Below, one piece after another: positions 24,003 to 36,340 of a DNA stretch of 64,000 nt. The notes beneath the pieces are model-generated. The model had not been told where the DNA came from, did not search any database, and saw only the letters and a list, made by a program, of their open reading frames with translations. The stretch is taken from NCBI GenBank assembly GCA_947069175.1, contig CAMTDV010000018.1, positions 37,770,869-37,834,868 of the forward strand. Reading direction: 5' to 3'. Positions within the stretch are counted from its first letter, which is position 1; each line of letters begins with the position of its first letter. Position numbers and translations under genes: made by a program. This stretch comes from Scalesia atractyloides. Its lineage: Eukaryota > Streptophyta > Magnoliopsida > Asterales > Asteraceae.

Positions 24003-24913
24003 ATGTCTTCTACGGGATCTCACACAAGGAGGAACATCCAGCGCAACAATGCTGACAAGCGCATCGCCTCGCTCGTGGCTAAGCAGATGGCCAAAGTGAT
24101 TCCCCTGATTGTCAGCGAGATCCATGCTGTTAGCAGCAACTCATCTGTTGACTCTAACAATGATGCGCCCAAAACTTCGTTCAGCTTCAAGTAGTTTAAA
24201 GCATGTGGACCTCTCACTTTCACTGACACTGAAGGACCGATTGTTATGTTCCACTGGTTCGATTCTATCAAGGTTACCTTCCGTCAGAGTGGATGCCCCG
24301 AAGCTCTGCACACTATCAATGCCACCAGCATGTTCCAATCGACGGCTCTCGATTGGTGGACAGCGGAGCGGATAAGCGCGGGAACGACGAAGCTTACGGT
24401 CTCATTTGGGAGGAACTCAAGGAAATCATGGTGAAAGAGTTATGTCCTCCACATGAGATTCAAAAGCTGGAGAATGAGTTCTGGGATATCAAACAAGACG
24501 GTCCAGACAACGCTGGCCTAACAGCTCGTTTCAAGCAGTTGAGTATTATTTGTCCCGGTCAGGTGGACTCTACCGAGAAAGCAATCAAGAAATACCTGCG
24601 TGCTTTACCCGATTGCGTCGCTGATTTTGTTCAAGCAGCACGCCCTGACACCATTGAGGAAACTTATCAGCTCGCCGCAGAAATCAACGACAAAAGGGTT
24701 CAGGCTGGTTACTTCAAAAACAGCAAAGTCGCAAACCAGGCCATCACCGAATCAAAATCTCCCTCCGATCAGTCCCGAGAGTCAAAGTCTAGTCTCCGAG
24801 GTCGCAAGAGAGAAAACCCGAGCAAGAACTGTGCACTTACCGCACCGCCAAACCCTCAGCCGCTTCAGTCCGCCGCACCAAACGCACCTCCAACAAAGCG
24901 TGCGTATACTGGT
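24003..24913 (+). pseudogene. gypsy gag, 5' part, interrupted by a solo LTR
   Basis: Starts ATG at 24003 (MSSTGSHTRRNIQRNNADKR), stops at 24192-24194 and continues through frame changes as the capsid region: FHWFDSIKVTFRQSG, STALDWWTAER, LWEELKEIM-like sequence, then KKYLRALPDCVADFVQAA and a basic tail. This is the Retrotrans_gag fold region. The coding sequence is cut after KRAYTG at 24913 by the inserted LTR and continues at 27943. Confidence 0.75.
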
Positions 24914-27900
24914 TGTGATATCCCGGGTTTTTCGGATAAATTACACGTGACACTTGTCGAATAATATATGTGCTAAGTATTAAACGTGCATGGATTAAAT
25001 ACGTGTTGTGTGTTGTGTGAATTTTAGTTATAGAATAATTACTGTAGAAATGTACACGAACTAAACCGAACCGCAACGTGAACCAACTTCGATTCATCGT
25101 GACTCTAGGAGTAACAAGTTTTAAACTTTAGCTCAAGTCAAGTCCCTCGGCCATAAGATCAAACCAAACCAAGTTCTCGGCCACAAGTTCAAACCCAAAC
25201 CGAATCCACCCTAGTACTTGGCCGCAAGATCAAACCCGAGACCACAAGATCAAAACCAAACCAACCACCCTAGTCTCACGGCCACAAACCCAACCGTAAC
25301 CTTGTTCTCTTGCGGCCGTGTGCTAAACCAAACCGCAACCCTATCCCTTTGCGCCTATAAATATCATCCCTTGCATGCCTTCATTCACATATACAAAAAC
25401 CCTAGGGTTTCCTTTGCCGTCGGCTGCCTTACCCTCATCATCATCTCGGTCGCAGCAAGCAACAGCTTTCCTGCTTCTTTCCTCGGTCGCAGCAAGCAGC
25501 AGCCGGAGCTTTTATCAACTCAGTCGCAAAACAGCCCACTATCCTTTCCAGTCACGAACAGCATCCTTTTCTAGGTCACGGATCTTCTCGGTTGCAAGCA
25601 ATCTTCGATCACCGGATTCCTTAGCTTAATCACGGTTCGTTTACCTTATCATATGATACAAGACCATATGCGGATACATGTGTGTGACTTTGTTGTGTTC
25701 GGATCATATGATTGTATTGTCTCCGGATTATATATGCTCGAATGAATTGTTGTCTTGGATTATATATGCTTGAATGTTTAGTTGTCTCGGATTATATGTA
25801 TGTTTGAATGGCTAGTTGTTTCGGATATATGTGTGCTGTTCTCAGATCGCATAACGGTATAATTTCGGATTGTTAATACAAGATTGAGAGATTGGAATGA
25901 ATTTGAAAGCTGAATACATATGGGCTGTGTTTTGTTTATAATAACTAGAAGTAAGAACTAGGGTTTGCATGGATGAGATATTGGTATTAATCTAGGATTA
26001 GAAGTCGGTTTTAGATCGCCTAGATTAGTCGTTTGAACGGGATTACACGAGTTTATGATAAAGATATGCTGAAACAGGATGCTGATTAAAAGTTACAGCC
26101 GACTTCATCTGGCTGTAACTTGGTCGTTAGTTGTCGAAAAACGGATTTTTCTGAAGTCTAGAACGTAGAGAATTGAATAAGGAATCTAATGGCGCTGGAT
26201 TCATAATTTTCTGAAGTCGTTTGATATTTTTAAAGGGCTAAACAAGTTCAGTAGCTAAAGCTGTTAAAATGCTGGAATTTTGTTGATGGTTTATCAGGTT
26301 AGATTTTAAGATCAGTAGGGAGTTGAGCCATGATTTTTGTAAAGCAACTAGGTATAGAAATTTCCGGGCAACTCCAACTGGAATTTTGTTAATCGGACGA
26401 GCAGTGATTTTTAAATAAATTCTTCCGTGGACTGCAGTCAGAAAGCGGTAAATCTGACTGCAGCTTAATGAATTAATATTTATGGCTAATTGGTAAAGAT
26501 TTAGGACTTGGAAAAATTATATAAATTTCTATGGTATAAATGTCACCTGCTGTAAAAATATGGGAATTTTTGGAATGTTAGAACTATTTTGTAAAAATCC
26601 TAGAAAACAGCTGAATAATTGAGTGTTAAGCAGAAAGTTGATAACTTGTGATTGTATGCATAAAGTGTTGTATGGATTTGGAATATGTTCATGATAAGTT
26701 GTTTGATTTCTATGATCACATGAGAATACTTGCATGCATGTTTGAGTGTTAGATATGTTGTTTGTGTGTATCACTTTGTGAGTAAATTGCGTGTGGAATT
26801 TGTATTGGTGTGGTTTCACACTGACGTGTAATTAATTGGTTTGTTAGGACGCAACTAGCGGTCCCATCTCGTATAACATCTTTGCTACACTAACCGAGCA
26901 AATAAAGGTGAGTTCACGGCCCCTAACTTTATCCGGTTTTTAAACAACAGGGGGAGAAACATGTATACACTCTCAAACTCAATCTCTTTACGTTATACGA
27001 ATTTAACGTCACATAACTATACGGTAACTAAGTTAGTGTTAATGTAATGTTATGGTCACTAAGCAGCTTTATCACTTAAGTCCTCGACAATCTCCTCGGA
27101 TCGTTAGTATTTGGGTTAAATAGCGGGGGAATTATAAGTAGTACTACTGGGCCCGACAAGCCCCATCCGAGCTAGTCGCGCTAGCCGACCTGGTATGGTC
27201 AACGGGTGAATAATTGGCCTAACACCGCCATGGTCATGTGATAGGCCTGGCAAAACGGAGGCACAACAGTCAGCTTCGATCGCGAACTCTTACGTGACAT
27301 GACTTTAGGCTAGCTACCTATATACATTAATATTGAACTTAATTATGGAACAACTTAATATTCCGGGTTTGGAATATTGGAAACATCAACGTAATATCCC
27401 GGGTTGGGGATAATGGAAGCAACAACTTAATATTCCGGGTTGGGAATATTGGAAGCAACGACTTGTTATTCCGGGATTGGAATATTGGAACTGATATGTT
27501 ATTCCGGGTTGGGGATAACGGAGTAAACAAATTATAACCGAACAAACGAATTTATGAAAACCTGTGAACTCACTCATCTTTAATGTTGACACTTGTTTCT
27601 TTACATGTTTCTCAGGACGCTAGGAGCTCTAGGTGCACGCACATGCATTGAACAAGACATCTTTATCGAGTCTTATTTATTAATATTGTTTTGGGGATTT
27701 TTCATTTGTTTTGGCGTTTGTGTTGGCGCCCGCATCATTACTTATTTATGCTTCCGCTTAAACTTTAAAACTAATGCTCTGCTAAATATTGGTAATTGAT
27801 ATAAAATCTACAAGGAACAATTTTGGAAAACGTATAATCAGATCATATAGAGTCGTTCGACGTACTAGTGTTTCAGATTCTGGTTTGTTCACACGCCTCG

Positions 27901-27937
27901 CGGTAAAACTCCGCAAGTGGAAATTGAGGGTGTGACA
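24914..27937 (+). mobile_element. solo LTR, 3,024 bp, inserted in gag
   Basis: Starts TGTGATATCCCGGG and ends GAGGGTGTGACA, flanked by a perfect 5-bp target duplication CTGGT (24909-24913 and 27938-27942). No primer site, gag or pol lies inside, so this is a solo LTR left by LTR-LTR recombination, or an LTR of a large-LTR family. A TATA box lies at 25356-25363 and a leader with CCCTAGGG follows. Repeated CGGCCACAAG-like units lie upstream at 25145-25300. A 36-bp tandem array is near its 3' end. Confidence 0.85.
27357..27520. repeat. five tandem 36-bp units, each a small inverted repeat
   Basis: Units start at 27357, 27393, 27429, 27465 and 27498 (spacing 36, 36, 36, 33). Each has the form AATATTCC-GGGTT-GGAATATT or a variant such as GTTATTCC...GGGATAAC, where changes in one arm are mostly matched in the other. 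Confidence 0.8.
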
Positions 27938-27942
27938 CTGGT

Positions 27943-28706
27943 CCTCATCCAGTGTGCTCGAAGTGCACTTATCACCATGCGGTTGGAGGCAACTGCGTTT
28001 CCATACCAACTGCAACATCTACAACCATTTCACCGTCAGCTGCCGTTCAGGTCCTCGTCAGCCTGCTCCTCAAGCTCCAGCAGCACCAGCTCTACCAGCT
28101 TCACCTCGTACTCCTCAGGCCAATCAGCAGCAGTTCCAACAGCAAGTGCCAGCTCCAAAGGCCCGTGCTTGCTACATTGTGGAGACCCAAACTACTTCAG
28201 CAATGTCTGCCCAAACAAAGCAGTGAAGCAAGAGCCTCAGCAGCAACCACAAGCTGCGAGTGGAAGAGCCTTCAATCTCAATCATCGCCAGGCTCAGAAT
28301 GACAACAATGTTGTCAAAGGTACGTTCCTTGTTAATGGTATTTATGCTTCATGTTTATTTGATACTGGTGCCATTAATGGTTTTGTATCGTTGGCATTGG
28401 AAAAGGTTTCAAAAGGTAAACGTGCTAAACTCCGAAAGACTTTTGATGTGGAAGTCGCCACCGGAAGAACCGTTACAGTTAACTCCGTCCTACGTGGTTG
28501 TACTCTCGATCTCAACAACCACATCTTCTCGATCAATCTCTTACCTATGCAATTAGGTAGCTTCGATATCATAGTAGGCATGGATTTTCTTCGTGAAATT
28601 CATGCTGAAGTTGTTTGCTTCGATAAAATGATTCGCTTTCCTCTTCCTAATGGTGATCAACTCCATGTCTACGGTGAAACTCCCTCAAAGAAGTTGATGC
28701 TTTCGC
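27943..28706 (+). pseudogene. gypsy gag end and aspartic protease, truncated
   Basis: Gag resumes (PHPVCSKCTYHHAVGGNC), changes frame near 28000, passes a Pro/Ala/Gln-rich region and a knuckle-like CGDPNYFSNVC near 28180-28210. The protease carries the active site Asp-Thr-Gly at 28361-28369 (LFDTGAINGFVS) and the IIVGMDFL motif near 28570-28593. The frame then runs into LTR sequence at about 28706, so everything from the end of protease to the 5' part of the 3' LTR has been deleted. Confidence 0.8.
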
Positions 28707-29562
28707 CCGAACTTGTCTACTGTTCTTTCACCCGTTAACCGTCTTAGCATTTCGGAAGACTGATGCACTTCTGTTCGCTTACAGGCTGATCCGGCGCTCT
28801 CCTCAACTCATCTCAGATCCTGTATCTCTCCCAAAATGCACCGACTGTGAGTATACTTGAACCCTTTTACGCTTAAACGCACTTTTGGGTGTCACGTATG
28901 TTCGTATATCAAATCACATCACAAAAAATCAAACGCTTATTCGCAATCCCGCTTATACATGACTATACATGAAATCTGCTGAATTGTATGTGTTACTTGA
29001 TTGCTTGTACGCTATCCTTAACATGATAGCTTGTTAGAAGTTGACCCGCCACCCGGAGGCCCGGGGTTGTTAAGGCTCGCATTTTATTTCTCATTTATTT
29101 TTCTCTTTAGGACGTGGACACTTGTTCGCGTGCCTCTCACTCGCGGTTTGTTCGTTTTCTTGAATCTAGTAGATACATAGTTCACATTTCTTACGTAATG
29201 TCATGAGGTGTATGCTAAACGCTTTTATATCTATTATGTACGCAAACCTGTATGCTCACATTTACTTAATTGTATTGACGTTTTATTTTAACATATGTGG
29301 CAGGTTGAGGATATTTGCTATGGATGCTTAGTTGTAGGATTGCATTTAGAAAAATCATGTAATAAATCTAGGGAAGATCGAACTTGATTTGTATTAAGAG
29401 ATATTATGTTTTGTAATGAATAAATGTGAGATAATGGTTGATTATATGGGAAGTTAACTGTTTAAGATATTGACATGTAAATTGTTATGGAACTTCTCCT
29501 GAGACAATTTGGTTCGCCTAGTGTCACGCCCCGATGTTTCCACCATCGGTTGGGGTGTGACA
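28707..29562 (+). repeat. truncated 3' LTR of the gypsy element
   Basis: Collinear with 21838-22693 over 856 bases. It begins inside a palindrome (the right half TCGCCCGAACTTG remains at 28705-28717) and ends GGTGTGACA at 29562, followed by host sequence. Confidence 0.85.
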
Positions 29563-29795
29563 GTAGGTGCAAATGCAAACTCGAGGTCAAGAACAGATAC
29601 CATTTTGGGACATCATCCCTTACCGGATTTAGTTTGGTCTGTGCAAAATGGTTTAACCATCAAGTGCGGTGGTTGCATCAATTGTGTTGCTGGGACGAAG
29701 CCTTGTGTTTTGAGTGATGAAAAATGTATGTTTGAGGAGTCGGTTAAATCCGTAGTTGGTCCAACAGGGACATATTCTTCCTTGACCAAGATTTG
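29563..29795 (+). pseudogene. host exon, right half
   Basis: Continues the reading cut at 20445: VGANANSRSRTDTIL, then HHPLPDLVWSVQNGL and a Cys-rich stretch (CGGCINC), ending at a TGA at 29793-29795. The conserved-looking, charged and Cys-containing sequence suggests a real plant protein of a family I do not recognise. The insertion makes the gene non-functional unless the element is spliced out. Confidence 0.5.
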
Positions 29796-30489
29796 AGGTT
29801 CGATTTACTATTTTTTCAACATATAAAGTGATATGAATAACAGTTGAAAATGATGGTGAAGTGCAGTTTGTGCATAATGACGGTAAAGTAAAGGAGTGCA
29901 TGAGCATTCAAGTGACCGGAAGCAGTGAAGGTGCGATAACTATACACTTTTCATACTTTATTTGTTTCGCGTTACTTCTTATCTTATCCTTCAGAATGTC
30001 CTCTTTGTTGTTTTTGTTATCATATTTTCAATAGGTTTTTGACAATGCGAGTATATTCAGTCCTTCTATCTCTATTAGAAACTTATCCTCTACACAGAAT
30101 AATCACCAATAGCATGGTGAACAGGGCATTTGGGTAGGTTGTAATGTTCCATTAGTTATGGGGCTTAAAATGTTAGATATAGATGTGGATCACATGTTAT
30201 TTATCAAAAGAAGAACTATACAGCAAGGACCATTATAATAGCCCTTTATAACATTCTCATGACTTAAATGCTTTGTTCGAAACTTCTTTTTGAAATAATG
30301 ATATTTATCAGCAGTGGCAGTTAAGCACTTCATCCCATCTGGCCGATTGTTGCCCTTATTCGTCTATATAAATGACACAAAAGAATTATTGAATTTGCCC
30401 TCATCCTTTTTACTATAAGTCACAAAAAAGCCTACAGTTGTCATACAGTGTTATTTCAGTCCTGCTAACCATGCCAATTTTGGTAAAAT

Positions 30490-31213
30490 GCAGCCTACAT
30501 AACACAAATAAGATGTCAGCCAAGCCTGTGCGGGACATCAGGCCCCAGAAAAAGCCACAGCTTATAGAAGTCATGATTGTTAAGAAGTGGATTGTGGTTA
30601 GTAAGGCACAAATAAACAAGAAGGATGAGCTTTGCTATCCAATTGTGGATCAACGTGTAAGTCTAATTAAATCAACTCAACTATTGTTGTTTTCTTCTAA
30701 TGATATTTGTTGGCTCTTATATCTGAAATGTTCGCTGGAAGTCTTATATCTATTAGCCAGATTTAATGAAATATAAATTTTTTGCTGTTTTGATTCCCTA
30801 AAAGATGCATGCCCACTGTCATTTTGGGATCTTTTTTATAGTCTTGTAAAGAAATTGAGACAAGAGCATCCTTATAGGTGTAATATCAACTCAATTGTGT
30901 TTGCTAAAGTTTTTTCTTCCACGAAGGTTAAACTCTCTAAACCTTGGTGGTTGTGGATTTTTTTTTAAAATCTTGATATGTTATGATTGCGATTGAAATA
31001 TTAGATTTTGTTCTAAACTATTATTTAAAAAAAACTTCTTTTTCGGTTTGGTTTTTAGACGTGCGGCAACATACTCGTGAAGACGGTGGTGTTGGAAATA
31101 ATTCAAATGGAAGTATTCGTTTAAAGTTGCCGTTTGAAGTTAGAATTGCTGAGTCAGCTGGAATGTGGAATCGTCACGTGGTTCACCGAGTCCTATCGAG
31201 AAATCCTATTTAG
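30490..31213 (+). pseudogene. possible downstream exons of the interrupted host gene
   Basis: Exon-like stretches with splice signals: 30494-30656 (MSAKPVRDIRPQKKPQLIEV..., ending before GTAAGT) and 31060-31213 (HTREDGGVGNNSNGSIRL..., stop TAG at 31211), the latter preceded by a TTTTTAG acceptor. 29796-30489 and 30660-31059 look like introns (AT-rich). Connection to the 29563 exon is by position and strand only. Confidence 0.35.
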
Positions 31214-31219
31214 TAGCAA

Positions 31220-31749
31220 GTTTTTCGTTTTATTTTAAATAAGTTTGTTATTTTCTTTACGCTATTTATAGCCATGTTCTGTGATCCATAAATTTATTCA
31301 TTCCAGCATAACTATTTCCACTGTGTGTTTTGACTCCTAGAACGTACAGTGGTATCAAAGCTTGGTAGATTCGAGTGATCGGGAGGACAGAAGTCGAGTA
31401 AAAAAAGAAAGAAAGAGAGAGAGAAAAAGCTGCTCATCAAGAACAAAGATAAAGAACTAGACTAGTTTTGCAACAATTTTCTCATGTATTTGCTTTGGAT
31501 GCTTCAGCCTAAATAGGAAAACAATGGTGGTTTCTCCTAGGAGATCATGCACCATGAATGTGAACGTGGACCTAGTGCCACATGCCCATGCATACATGTA
31601 AGTGAATTATAAACGTGAGTTCTAAACTAATAACAACTAACTAGTAACTTAAAACTAACTTTCATGCAACAATATTTAAACGTGGTGGTGGGTTGGCCCG
31701 TAGGATTACTGCAACGGGTCGGGTCACGGGTTGGGTCGTATCAACTTAT
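31220..31749 (+). mobile_element. copia element, LTR end and leader (5' piece)
   Basis: GTGGTATCAAAGC at 31349-31361 resembles a copia primer site (one base from TGGTATCAGAGC), following a likely LTR end at about 31347 (CTAGAACGTACA). The leader continues to 31749, where a different LTR begins. The gag of a copia element starts at 46512, directly after the partner LTR, so the two pieces probably formed one element before insertion. The start at 31220 is approximate. Confidence 0.45.
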
Positions 31750-32119
31750 TGATACGTGCAAAGTCACACCGATTTGCCACGCCACACATGCGCCATCTAT
31801 CTCTACGATTGTTCTTTTATTTACTACATATATTAAATTAGAAGTAGTTAATTTACAACATTTCTTTTATTGCTATTCACGTAGCACATGTTTAAGTTTG
31901 CATATAGTTCCTAGAAAGTGGGAGTAGTGGAGTAGTAAGTTTTTGAGTATTTGTCTATTTATATCTTATGATTGCATCAAAGAAATTAAGCAGAATATTG
32001 AAGTTAAAAAGAGTCTATTCTTTATCTTTTGTTCTTGGAGCTTAACCCCCTCTAAGGGTTATCTATCTTTGGAGCTTAATCCGCTCTACGGATCTATATC
32101 AATTGGTGCTTTCATTGAG
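31750..32119 (+). repeat. left LTR and primer-like site of the non-autonomous chain
   Basis: LTR 31750-32101 (352 bp, TGATACGTGC...CTATATCA) matches 46156-46511 with few changes. TTGGTGCTTTCATTGAG follows at 32103-32119, in the place of a primer site; the priming tRNA is not identified. Confidence 0.75.
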
Positions 32120-32130
32120 CCTTAGCCTCC

Positions 32131-32475
32131 ATGGCTTTGGAAGAACTCGAGGTCCCCACGTCTTTATCTCGCTTCACCGGTTCCAACCCTGCCCAGTGGA
32201 TTAGTGATGCTGAACGGTTCTTTTCCTTCTATGCAATTAATGAGGAAGAGCGGTTTCCTTATGTTGTTGAGTCCTTTGATGATGAACCTTTTTCTTGGTT
32301 CAATTCATGGTATCGAGGACACGAACGCCTCACATGGAAGTCTTTCACCTTTGCAATGCTTCATCGTTTCCATCCCACCACCGCCTCTAATAATGGAATT
32401 CCACCACCGCCTTCTTTTCCCGCTCGACCACCACTGCTAAGTCTCGTGCCAATCTCGAGTTCTTCCATGCCATGA
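32131..32475 (+). pseudogene. gag-like frame of the non-autonomous element
   Basis: Begins ATG at 32131 (MALEELEVPTSLSRFTGSN), shortly after the primer-like site. The pattern F-G-x-NP-x-WI-x-x-AE-x-FF, a central W-x-x-W and TW-x-x-F-x-x-A-x-x-x-RF are typical of the N-terminal capsid region of gypsy gag. Then comes a Pro/Ser-rich tail and a stop at 32475. Short coding remnants continue to about 32764. No protease or RT follows. Confidence 0.6.
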
Positions 32476-32764
32476 ACCGCCAATACCACCGACCCTGACA
32501 CCATCACCAAAACCACCTTCTTGCACCATCATTAAGACTAAACCTAACACCATACCAGCCACCAAAATATTTGTTTCTATGTCACCAAGTGGACTGAAGA
32601 TGGCTAAGAATACCCTAACAAAATCTTTGACTTCCGTAGTCATCAAAGAGCCAAGGATCCAAGCCAAATATGCAACCGAGGGAACCAAATTTCAACTACT
32701 GTGGAATCTCATCATGCATCTGTTGTTATCTTGCGAAGCGCCAATAGGAGATATTGAAGGTCCG

Positions 32765-33066
32765 TGATCAGGCGGTTCTAGAAGGAAGTTAGTGCGTAAA
32801 CATAAACCGATTCGGTAGAATGTTATTACAGAAATGAGTAGAAAGAGAATGCAGCGGAAGTCTTCATTCATACCGAAAGAGTATAAATCTTAAGTTCAGC
32901 TGCCGGAGTTCCTGGAGAGAATCCGGCAGCACCTCCTCGTAGGGATGGCAAAAACTTAAACAATAAATGAACAAACACCTATATATAGGGACACAAGTTC
33001 GCCTGGAATGTGCATAGGACAAGTTCGGGCGAACTTGTCCTTCACATATCAAGTTCGGGCGAACTT
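32765..33066 (-). mobile_element. minus-strand LTR, part left of the gag-only insertion
   Basis: Read on the minus strand, three palindromes (33050-33066, 33020-33037, 32993-33008) lead into a TATA box (TATATATA, 32980-32987) and a leader-like sequence ending ...CGCCTGATCA at 32765. The LTR continues on the far side of the insertion at 43975 with another palindrome at 43993-44010. Its outer boundary there, near 44060, is uncertain. Confidence 0.5.
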
Positions 33067-36000
33067 TCTAACACCCCAAATCGGGTAAAACAACACGCGT
33101 CGGAAACACTTGGGGAGTCACGTTAACAGATTTTCTCAACAACACATGGTATTTAAATTTTCATTTTATTTGAATATTGAACATAGGTTACATTGTCATA
33201 AATGTCTTAGAAATTTTTAAACAACGAAACAACAAGCATGCATAATTATTGTCTTTCTTGTTATTAAGGCACTAGGTCCAAGTCCGATCCTACATGAGCA
33301 CGCATCAGTATCATCTAGCATCTTTCCCTGAAACATATGTGAAAACGAGTCAGCAAAATATGTCGGCGAGTACATAGGTTTTGTGAACATGTCAAGTCCA
33401 TGGCTTTGTATATATTGCAATATAAATAACCCGACTACTAGATTCGTAAATGAAACCTTGTTTTGAAAGCATTTGATATTGCAATAGTTATTCGACTAAA
33501 ACAAATTGTTAAAAGTTATAAAATCTAGTAGCCATAAACCTTGACTCGAAAACATTTGTTTTGTAAATCCAACTTGTAAATCGTCTTGAAATAACTTGTA
33601 TGGTTTATATCTTTAATCGAAAATCGTTGTGTGACATTTTTTGAAATCATTTGTTCGTCGTTCATCGTTCCTCGTAATAAACCATCTGTTCATCGTTCAT
33701 CTTTCATTGTTCATTGTTCATCGTTCTTTGTTTCTTGTTATAAACCAATCGTTCCTTGTTATAATTGTGAAAACTTTTGGTCGTTCTTTAATGAGTGCAT
33801 TCAAACCTTTGTTGACTCAACTATACCCCAAGGGTATCTCTAATAGATCCTAAAAGATCTCTTTAACAAGACTAGCAAATCAACGAATGATTTGTTAGTC
33901 ATAAACAGTTTCTGTCGTTCCCCAAACTACCCACCAAATCCAGTGAATAGCCTAGTAACAGGATTGTCAATCCTATGGTACCATAACTTACTACTGGGCG
34001 GCATAACAACGTTAATGAATGTCATTCGTATCTTGGATAACGCACCAACAAGTTGTATCACATTATTGAAACCATATTGTTATATAAACCATAGTATTTG
34101 TACTTTGAAAACTTGAAAACAATTAGAACATATGGATCACCCCAAAACATTTGTAAACATAAAAGAGGGGAGCGATGTACTCGCCTGGGATTTGCGGATA
34201 AGCCTTGTACAAGTGTATGATCAACGTCCGAAGATCAAGGAATCAAGTGTGTGTCCTAAAAATGGATAATAATGTAAACATCAAAACTTGAATTCGGAGG
34301 ATTTGGATAGAATGATACCTTATAAACTAAATGAGTATTGGAACTCATATGACATGGTTTAATAAGTTAACATTCTGATTTGGAAAGATTTTTGTGTGCT
34401 TTTGACCCGTAATGACCCGTGAAGGTAGTTTAAGCCACTTTAACGCGTCATTTGCGTAACTACACATTCGGATGGTTAGATATGTGTTATGATAAGTCTT
34501 TAATGCCTAAATATGTTTGAAAGTGTTATTTGATCAGAATACTTTTCAAAATTTATGTTCAATATACTTAAAGTTGATTTATTTACGAAAAGGGCATTTG
34601 GTCATTATTGAAGAACATAATAACTAATTATCATGACACTATTCGAATGACATGGCCAATAGGTATAACCTCAGAGGGTTATTCCCTTTATATTTATGGT
34701 CACAAATATGTATTTGGTTGGATCCGAAGATCCACCAAATGGGTCAGATTCGAAAGTCAAAGTGGTGGTCAAACCGTTCAACTTACGACTCTAAACAAGC
34801 ACTAAAATGAGAGTGACGATTTAGACATGTTTGGCATGTCTAATTAAGTTTATAAAAGAGTTTTGGCATCAAAACAAACTATTTTGATACCCAAGATTGA
34901 TTCCATCGTGAAAAGCGCATTTATCGTATTTTGACCGAAACTTTGACTTGTCAAAATGACTAGAAAAGATGGAAATCAGTAGGTATGATCACTAAGGATC
35001 ATAACCATGATGTTTACCATCATAATACAAGGTTCAATTAGATTTTAAGTTGATCATTTCATGATCAATTCTGGAAGTTAAACAAAAGTCAAACTTTTTG
35101 ACTTTTAATCTAACTAAACTACATGAATTGAACAAAGCATGATAGAGAACACTTACAACACCAAAGGCATGTCAAGAAAACTCAGAGATTGATCATCAAC
35201 GTGTTGCAAGTTCAGTTGATAGCAGAAATGAGTGATCAAAAGTTTCAAAATTGAAGAACACATGGGTATTTATAGAATTCTTGATGATCTAGTAGCAAGA
35301 CAAGTGTCCATGAGTCACCATAGAGTTGGATTAGTGTCCCCTTACATGTCAAATGCAGAAACAAGGGTGGCAAGTTCGTTTGGTGAGTCAAAAATGAAGT
35401 TATTCAGCTGCTACCACATTTCTGGTGAGCTGGGCACCCCTTACAGACCGTAAGGGCTTTGGGCTTACGGTCCGTAAGCCCTTTAGCTGGCAGAAACTTT
35501 CAAAAATTGGCAAAACAGGCCCCTGAACTTGTTTTTGACACGTTTTGGCACTTTTAACACCCGTTAACCTCATTTCAAAGCTTTATAAGGACAATAAAGT
35601 ATAGGGAACTTGAAATATGTCCAAAAATGTTTCAGAGGTCGGTTTTTTTTGTCGTACGGTTGCGGTTTTCGTTAATTACGACAAAAAGCGTAACGAACGC
35701 GTGTATGACCGTAAATGCGTAACGAATGACATTTTTGCATCCCAATCACTAAAATATGATACTTTTAATGATTAAAAAAATTTTTGGATGTTCGAATATG
35801 TTCCGGATGGTGTTATACGCAAAAAGGCATAGTTTCGCAGAATTTGCAAAATAGCCCCTGAAGTTACAAAAGTGTGTTTTTGCTATACCGAAGCCCTCAA
35901 AACTTATTTCTAAGCTATGTAAAGGGTATTTATGGTATGTTAAGCTTGTGACCTTGTTCCAGAGCGTACTTCGCTGCGAGAATCGACAGACTTTCGCAGT

Positions 36001-36340
36001 TTGTCGTAAATAGTCCCTATGATCGAATAAACTTGTTTTTGACATACCAAACCCTTCAAAACTTATTTCTAAGTTATGAAAAGGTTATTTAAGGTATGTT
36101 TAGCTTACGTAACTATTCCAGAACATACGTTGTATTAAATTGGTTTCATTTTGCGTAATAGCTTTGGTTTTGTTTTGCGTAATAGCTTATGTATAACCTC
36201 CAGAAAAGCCTAGAGGAGTTGAAATTGTACATGGACAATGTCACATGTAATTACACAATTCTCAGGAATGAAACACAAGATTTCATTAGATTCGGAATTG
36301 TTCAGTATTGTTTGATGCTTGACGAGGCTCAGATATCATA
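33067..36340 (-). repeat. 3' LTR of the gag-only element
   Basis: Plus-strand start TCTAACACCCC, end GATATCATA. A minus-strand TATAAATA lies at 35267-35274, with two TTACGG/CCGTAA palindromes upstream of it in minus direction (about 35442-35490). Confidence 0.8.

Larger units (their letters stand above)
20446..29562 (+). mobile_element. Ty3/gypsy element inserted in a host exon
   Basis: 5' LTR 20446-22693, a primer site for initiator Met tRNA at 22697-22710, gag, protease, then an 856-base truncated 3' LTR (28707-29562). Termini are TGTAACA and TGTGACA. RT, RNase H and integrase are deleted. A 3.0-kb solo LTR of another family sits inside gag. The candidate 5-bp target duplication GTAG(T/G) supports the ends. 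The primer site and the gag sequence suggest a chromovirus of the Tekay/Del kind; this is an inference. Confidence 0.75.
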
